From Cerioporus squamosus (lineage: Eukaryota; Basidiomycota; Agaricomycetes; Polyporales; Polyporaceae), in assembly GCA_022592435.1 (NCBI GenBank), contig JABYQS010000353.1, positions 1 through 27,691 on the forward strand: a DNA stretch of 27,691 nucleotides, in the 5' to 3' direction. The position numbers and the translations under genes are program-made. Shown piece after piece: positions 21,972-27,691 of the stretch (position 1 is its first letter; the number at the start of each line of letters is the position of its first letter). The notes under the pieces are model-generated. The model searched no databases and was not told the origin of the DNA. It saw only the letters and a list, made by a program, of their open reading frames with translations.

Positions 21972-24683
21972 CTACGCAGGGCCAGCAGCAGCAGCAACGC
22001 CTTCGGATGCAGCTCGCGCTGACTGTTGTCTGAGCGAGGTCGGAAGGTGCCGCCTCAGCAGCTCGTTCGCCTGGTTCACTTCTTCCGCATTACTAGCAGC
22101 GACGAATTCCAGATACTGCCGGGCAAGGGCCAGATCTCCGCCGCCATGGCTGATATGGTAACGTGCGACGTACACGGCCGACTTGGACCACTCAGGAACG
22201 GGCTTTTCTGTTGCGAATGCTTGTCAGTATACTGCTATCATGCGGACAACATGGTTCCGTAGAGCTGCGCCACGAAGACCGGTGTCCTCTCATGGACAGC
22301 GCCACGAAGGGCCGAGGCGGATGGGATGGACCAGGGGTCGAACGCACGACGCAGAAGAGAAGGCGGCGGAATGGAGAAGAAAGGGGGGAGGGACGTACGA
22401 GCTGCTCGACAGACCTCGACTATGCGTCGATGGTAGGCCGCGGCTTCGGCATACTCCTCCAGGTCGTCGTGGAGCTTCGCAAGCTTCAGATGGATGACGG
22501 TCTCTTGCGGGTCCGCACCTATGAGAGCACGCCTAAGGCATTCGATAGCCTCTCGTAACCTGAACGGTTGCGGTAAAACCGTATCACACGGCAAAACGCG
22601 GGGGGACAAAGGGGGCCCGTCAGCACAGCAGCGGACATAGTGCGCCCACAAAGTAGTCTGGGATCCGGGGGCCAATGGACGTACCTGCCCATCTCCTCAT
22701 AGCACATGCCCTGTGCTTGCCATATGCGCACATCATACGGCCTGATATTGGGGTAAGATGTCAAAATATGTTGCGACGCGTCTGATGGGACGGCTTCATT
22801 CACTCACCGAAGAGCCGTTGCGTGTTGGTAGTAGTATAAGGCATATTGGTGCATGCTCAATAGTTCGTACGCCTGGGCGAGACCGTACCACGCCCTGTAG
22901 TCCTTCCTGTTGACATCTGCGTTTGTCGACGCCACAGTGGTCATTGAGTTGGTGTCCGGCTGTATGCATGACGAAGAAGCCGAGCGACACTTACCCACAG
23001 CTTTCCGATATGCTTCAATCGCTGCATGAGAGTTTTTCATCTCAACATACTCGTGACCCATCAGAGTCCACGCTGCCAGGTAGGTCCGGTCAAGCTGCGT
23101 GGCGCGTCTGAAGTACTTGACGGCCTTCTCATGCTCGGCTCGCAAAGAGTAATAGTTCCCTGGGGCACAAAGGACCGGCGATCAAGGTCAGACGGCTCCT
23201 CGGTGCGTGATACGGCATAACCTACCGATGATGCAGCATATCTCCGGTCGGTCCTTGTCGATAGCGAGATAATCATGCGCAAGCTTCGAAAGGGCAGTAT
23301 TGTTCTCGGTCACGTATAGGATGTTCGAGAGAATGTCGATGTCGTCAACCCGGTAGGGATCAATGGCGAGGATCTTCCGGAACTGGCTCTCTGCAGCGGT
23401 GAAGTCTGGAGAGTGAATTGCATCGTGATGAGCCGATCGGAATACCGCAAACGGCGACGGAGGTGTCACGAACCATGCAGATAGTAGAGGACATTTCCTC
23501 GCAGGGCCATGATCCACATGCTGCGTGGAAAGAAGTCCTCGCTGAGAAGTCGGTCGCACAATGCTAATTCGTTATCGCTGGGGCTGTTCAGGCTGTTCAG
23601 GGTCTTGACTTGGAACATGAGTACGAGCGGATGACTGGCAGGTAGCGGGAGCAATGGCAACAGGGAAGAAAGCTGTTAAAGCGGGGCGGTTAAGTCCCTA
23701 GTCGGTGCGTAATGTAAGTGCCACTCCACCTCATCGCCATCGCAAAGACAGTCTCCGAGGGCCACCCAGGTGGACCAGTTCCACGGGTACTGCGCAATAG
23801 AGAGGATAGCGCTCTCGATCGCCTCCTCTCGTCTAGAAAGACGGCAGAGGAGGACGGCTTTCCTATAATAATAACTTCAATAGAGTTCTTGGGAACCAAA
23901 CGTGAGCCAGCTTACAAGAACAACAGCCACGGGTCCGTCGCATTCTTGACGAGCTCCAGCAGCTGATGTAGGGAAGTGTTCACAGGTTCGGGAGGTTGTT
24001 CGCGAGTCTCTGTGGACGGTTCTAGCTGCGCAAGAGCGTTCAAGCACCGCGTGGACTTACTTTCGAGTTTGTACCACTCTCGTTGCGCTTCCTTCTCACT
24101 TTCCTGTAGGCGGGCTCACTCATTGCACCGACGCGACGCAGGAATATGTGATTTACCAGGTACTGGCTATAGACACGGAGGAACTTAGCCTTGGAACTGC
24201 GACATGACTTCAACCAGTGAATGGCTCTGATGAATTCCTTAGCCTCCATGAAGGTCTTCGCCATGGCCAAGTGATCGGCGTCTTGCGCCTCCCACTCCGC
24301 CTCTTGTTGAAGGATTTCCGGAGACTGTCCTTGCAACGGCGGCGCATCAGGGTGACGATTGTGAAAGTGGTGTGCAATGTCTGCAGCTCCAGCAGGCGCC
24401 GGTGTTTGGACTGCGAACGAGAAAGATGGACGCGGGGATCGTGATCGCGCGGGTGTTGAGGTAAACGGTGGGATGACGGGTGGTTCAGGGAGTCGTTTCG
24501 GTGCAGGAAGTGAACACAGCAACTCGGCGGCCCTGCAGGTCGTGTCAGACTCACGTCATGGAGTAAAGCAGAGCATGCTCACCACTTCGACGCGTAAGCT
24601 AGACCTCTGTCTGAACAGTCGCGAACCGCGTGCCGCAACGCCGCCACCACTTCGCCATCAACCTTGAACGGTGCCTCCACCAT
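21972..24683 (-). CDS. CDC23: Anaphase-promoting complex subunit 8 (Cdc23), TPR protein
   Basis: Eleven exons, all in phase: 24583-24683, 24157-24532, 23916-24103, 23730-23862, 23474-23672, 23226-23405, 22995-23159, 22808-22916, 22685-22741, 22399-22559 and 21972-22207 (1905 nt, 634 aa). The N-terminus ([19 protein letters not shown]) is the APC8 domain, followed by [16 protein letters not shown] and tandem TPRs: [59 protein letters not shown] and [14 protein letters not shown]. Cdc23 is a scaffold subunit of the APC/C ubiquitin ligase that drives mitotic exit; its TPR superhelix binds the IR tails of coactivators. The length matches the family (about 600 aa). The last intron (22208-22398) is 191 nt, longer than usual here. 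The start is the ATG giving [11 protein letters not shown]. The gene shares a 386-bp divergent spacer with ALG14. Confidence 0.94.
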
Positions 24684-25069
24684 GCTCCTGAGGTCTTCTG
24701 AGCTCGAGCGTTCTCCAAAGTTCCAGGTGGTGGTTTCTAAACAAGAGACGCGAGGATGGTCGCCAGTAGCCGAGCAAACGTTGAGGCAAGGGTCAAGCAC
24801 AAAGACGCGTCCTCGTGCTTGACGCCGGCCCGACTTGCGACGCGTCGTGCCCGCAAAAGGCAACTACACAACGTCCACGTCACGGCACTGGGTCACGAAT
24901 CAAGGCGGCCAAGTACGGTCGCCAGCTCAGTTCACTACGACCATGCTGGCCAGAGGCCGCCGCGAAGCGTAGCTCTACCTCGACTAGGACGTCTTCTGTT
25001 TTGACCGTTGGGCATTCAAGGGACTGCCATTAGTAACCATAGGTATTCACTTGTCCGATAGTACTGAGT
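24684..25069. promoter_or_regulatory. Divergent promoter region of CDC23 (-) and ALG14 (+)
   Basis: 386 bp between two start codons facing away from each other. No TATA box or clear repeated motif was recognised. Co-expression of the two genes is possible but only inferred from the spacing. Confidence 0.4.
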
Positions 25070-26089
25070 ATGACGGTACGCGAATCACTCTCAGGAGCTG
25101 TATTGCGCGGTGCGAACTAATCTCATGAGTATCAGGGTCCCGCGAATTGGCTTGTTCCGGTCGCTGTATTGACCGTTGTTGCCAGTCTGGTTCGCCTATA
25201 CAACGTTGTCACTGCTCCCCGACCTGCCAAGCCTACTGGGCGCCGCGAAGCCAGAGAAAGATGTAGCTTCGCTGTCTTTCTTGGCTCAGGTCTGTGCTTC
25301 GCTTCTGCGTTCGAAACATGCTGACAGCGAGATAATCAGGCGGGCACACCAGCGAGGCTCTCAGCCTTGTATCTGCTCTTGACTTCAACCGCTATGTCCC
25401 CCGCACGTACATCATCAGCGAAGGTGACACGCTGAGCATGCAAAAGGCCGTTGACCTGGAGTCGGCCAAAGCCGCAGAAGCACCGAGTACAATGCCTTCC
25501 GTCAGTGTCTTCCGTTCTTCGTCGGGGTTTCTCTACGTCTGTACACGCGAATCCACTGACTGTGAAATCAGAGCATGCGATCAGACCCGTGCTACACGTT
25601 CGTGGTGATACCCCGAGCTCGGCGTGTCCACCAATCGCTCCTCACAACCCCCTTCACGGCGGCGCTGTCGCTCATCGCCGCCGTCTGGCACATCACCGTC
25701 GGGCCGTTGATCGTGGGGCCACCTGTCCCGGAGGTGTTGCTCCTGAACGGGCCTGGCACATGTTTCGTGCTGTGTATCGCAACCTATCTGAACAGAGTAT
25801 GTCGCTTCATCCGCTCATGCAACATGCTCACCGTTGACATATCGTCCTTGCTTACATCACACTCAAGTATTTTGGACTGCGATCGCCCAAACTAATATAC
25901 ATCGAATCCTTCGCCCGAGTACAGCATCTCTCCCTCTCCGGGAAGTTGCTTCGGCCATTGGTCGATAGGTGAGCGAACAATATATCTGTCTCCTCTGACT
26001 CACGATACATTCTTCGCAGATTCATTGTCCAATGGCCCGAGCTAGTGAAGGACAAGCGCAGGGATGAGTGTCATGGATGGCTTGTATGA
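25070..26089 (+). CDS. ALG14: UDP-GlcNAc transferase membrane subunit Alg14
   Basis: Six exons in phase: 25070-25075 (only ATGACG), 25136-25289, 25340-25500, 25572-25796, 25868-25968 and 26020-26089 (717 nt, 238 aa). Residues about 5-25 are an N-terminal membrane anchor (WLVPVAVLTVVASLVRLYNV). The Rossmann-like FLGSGGHTSEAL follows, then LLLNGPGTCFVL and ESFARVQHLSLSGKLLRPLV, all hallmarks of Alg14, and FIVQWPEL near the C-terminus. Alg14 anchors the catalytic Alg13 to the ER and together they add the second GlcNAc to dolichol-linked precursors of N-glycans. The 6-nt first exon is inferred: the only in-phase way to start is the ATG at 25070 with a GTACGC donor and an ATCAG acceptor, with an ACTAATC branch site between them. 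A longer first exon elsewhere is the alternative. No frame errors. Confidence 0.92.
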
Positions 26090-26371
26090 CCCTCCGTGCA
26101 TTCTGCGGGACGTCGTCGCGCTGTGATGATCCTTGCGAAGACTGCATTGTATTCATGTGTGGGATGGGACCCTCAAACTCTATGGTTCCCTCAATCGATT
26201 GACCAAGCGCAACGCAGAGTCAAAATGGCTTGCCACAGTGCTATCGATCACCAGGCATCCTGGAATACTTGCCGAGAAATGACAATACTATTGCAATGGT
26301 ACACTGATAAATGAATAACTCAAAGCAACCCGAGGCATGGAAACCGACAAGAAGAGACACACAATATCCCT

Positions 26372-27300
26372 CTACTTCCGCGTCCACCGATCTTCGCCGT
26401 CATGACGTCCACCACGTTTGGCTGGGCTCGCGCTACGCCCACGACCGCCCTCACGCTTCGTAGGTTCCCAACCACCTCCACCCGTGACCTGCTGAGGATT
26501 AGGCGGCGTTCTAGCCGTTGGCCGTGACGCAATGAACGGACAAGGTCCGGAGAGGCGTTTCGGAGATGCATGAAGTTGCAGAAGCCGCCCCGATTGCATT
26601 CACCGTTTTCGTTTTGTCGACAGCATGCTTCACGAAATCGGTTACGGGCGACAGTTCCGCGTAGAGCGGGCGGCCTGCGGAGTCGGGATTGAGTACTACG
26701 TCACGACAGGGTATCACAACTAGTGGCGGACATCACGCACCTGCATACCAGCGGTCATTCAGGTTGTCAACCGCAGCTTGAGCCTCCGTCTCCCACTCAT
26801 AGCGCGCGTACACGTTGCCAATGAGGTGATCCCCGACATTGTCGCAAACCTTCGCGCGAGAGGTTCGCGTCAGCATGAAACTGTTGATGTGAAAACGCGA
26901 GACAAGACTCACATGAAGCTCCAGAAGATGCCCAAACTTTGCCAGCTCGCAATAGAGGTCCTCATACACCGCGTCAAATCCCTCCTGCAATTCCTTCTCC
27001 GTCTTGTTGCAAACCGGATCGTGTGCGGGGTTGTGGTAGACGTTCGGGAGAAGGATTGTTTGTGAGAACGCGGGCTTGATATGTTTACGCGAGCAGCGGT
27101 CACCGTGGCGGCATGCCCCAATCTATATGAGCACTGGTTAGCTACATACCATGGTTGCGCAACAGATGCAGACTCACTTTGTAATAGAACGAGCAGTTGA
27201 CACGGTCTTGCTCAGTACCGAATATGTTTGCCTGCAAAACGGTCAGCTCTCAGCTGCAACAACACAAACAACTATCGGGACGCACCAAATGTGAGGCCAT
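26372..27300 (-). CDS. U2AF1: U2AF small subunit (U2AF35), 3' splice-site recognition factor (two apparent frameshifts)
   Basis: Five exons: 27286-27300 (15 nt, MASHL), 27178-27231, 26913-27122, 26741-26849 and 26372-26674. Zinc finger 1 has C18, C27, C33 and H37 ([20 protein letters not shown]), with Ser34 as in human U2AF1. The UHM domain follows (GHLLELHVCDNVGDHLIGNV, AVDNLNDRWYAGRPLYAEL), then zinc finger 2 (CCRQNENGECNRGGFCNFMH) and a short G/R/S-rich tail. It binds the AG of 3' splice sites with U2AF65. In the last exon the frame breaks twice: at about 26634 (TDF then REACC, one base lost in TTC-GTGAAGC) and at about 26502 (LERRL then NPQQVTGGGG). Adding one base at each gives 693 nt (230 aa). 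The gene is essential in fungi, so these are probably assembly deletions. Confidence 0.9.
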
Positions 27301-27380
27301 GACGGGCGAATGTAGCTTGAGGACGTGTAAGTCGACGAGAGAGGTGTGCGTTATGGTCGCCTCAGCGTGCGAACTCGCGC

Positions 27381-27410
27381 TTATATAGGTGGCTGATGCT
27401 GCTGACTCAG
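27381..27410 (-). promoter_or_regulatory. U2AF1 promoter: TATA box and Gcn4/AP-1-type site
   Basis: The minus strand carries TATATAA at 27381-27387, about 80 bp before the ATG at 27300. TGACTCA, inside the 11-bp palindrome GCTGACTCAGC, lies at 27401-27411, about 15 bp further upstream. TGACTCA is the classical binding site of Gcn4/Cpc1-type bZIP factors. Function is inferred from sequence and position only. Confidence 0.5.
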
Positions 27411-27691
27411 CCAGACCAAGCAACTTGCCTTTTCTAGAACTTTCTGAGTGGCTTAGTCGCTAGCGCTGGAAATCGCCTGAATGATCTCATGTTCAGACTC
27501 CTCACAACGGGCAGGCTCTCCGTTCGTTAAGTTATTTCACCCATCTCGTTTTTCCTGATGATGGTATGAAGCTCTTACGTTTTGTGACTCAGATGACGCT
27601 GCCCAGCGAGCGACGACTTGGAGACGACTCGGAGGTGACTGCGACAGAGCTCAGCGGATTCAACGACGGACTCGGCTCCCGGCGAAGTCGA
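27411..27691. other. Right edge of the window, no gene called
   Basis: 281 bp upstream of U2AF1. The last 90 bp (GACTTGGAGACGACTCGGAGGT and on) is G/A/C-rich and could be the start of another exon, but it runs off the window. Nothing can be assigned. Confidence 0.3.

Noticed and set aside
24010..24060. Possible intron in CDC23 (GTAAGT donor at about 24060, GCGCAG acceptor)
   Set aside because: Splicing there breaks the frame, whereas reading through ([15 protein letters not shown]) keeps it, so no intron was placed.

Overview
The window is nuclear DNA of a filamentous basidiomycete, most likely a wood-inhabiting Agaricomycete. The evidence is dense intron-rich genes with introns mostly of 42-75 nt, fungal GT..AG borders, a DUF6533 membrane protein, F-box proteins, a short secreted tyrosinase, and clear orthologues of PRMT1, CDC23/APC8, ALG14 and U2AF1. 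No bacterial, viral or CRISPR feature is visible. I assembled the gene models by hand from reading frames, splice sites and phase checks.

Layout, left to right. 13-729 (-): conserved hypothetical protein, possibly chorismate-lyase-like, with one apparent lost base. 1970-3696 (-): DUF6533 membrane protein with a 16-nt microexon. 3803-4360: first copy of a repeat. 4854-7147 (-): F-box protein with a C-terminal membrane anchor. 8088-10207 (-): type I protein arginine methyltransferase, divergent from 10700-11377 (+), a BRI3-like membrane protein with a PPxY motif. 11593-12303 (-): intronless orphan. 12735-13290: second, inverted copy of the repeat. 13369-14983 (-): secreted tyrosinase with all six copper histidines. 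After a 2.2 kb gene-poor stretch come 17179-18107 (-), an F-box protein with one lost base; 18998-20829 (-), a GLTSCR1/BICRA-domain protein; 21972-24683 (-), CDC23; divergent from 25070-26089 (+), ALG14; and 26372-27300 (-), U2AF1.

There is no single pathway here. The genes are housekeeping functions (arginine methylation, anaphase-promoting complex, N-glycan synthesis, 3' splice-site recognition, chromatin remodelling) interleaved with lineage-specific ones (F-box, DUF6533, tyrosinase, orphan).

The two most notable structural observations are as follows. (1) A roughly 0.55 kb repeat is present as an inverted pair enclosing about 8.4 kb of genes. It carries a conserved mini-ORF starting MSSLSKRSA. 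(2) Five positions in four conserved genes, including essential U2AF1, each need exactly one extra base to restore the frame. That pattern points to uncorrected single-base deletions in the assembly rather than to pseudogenes.
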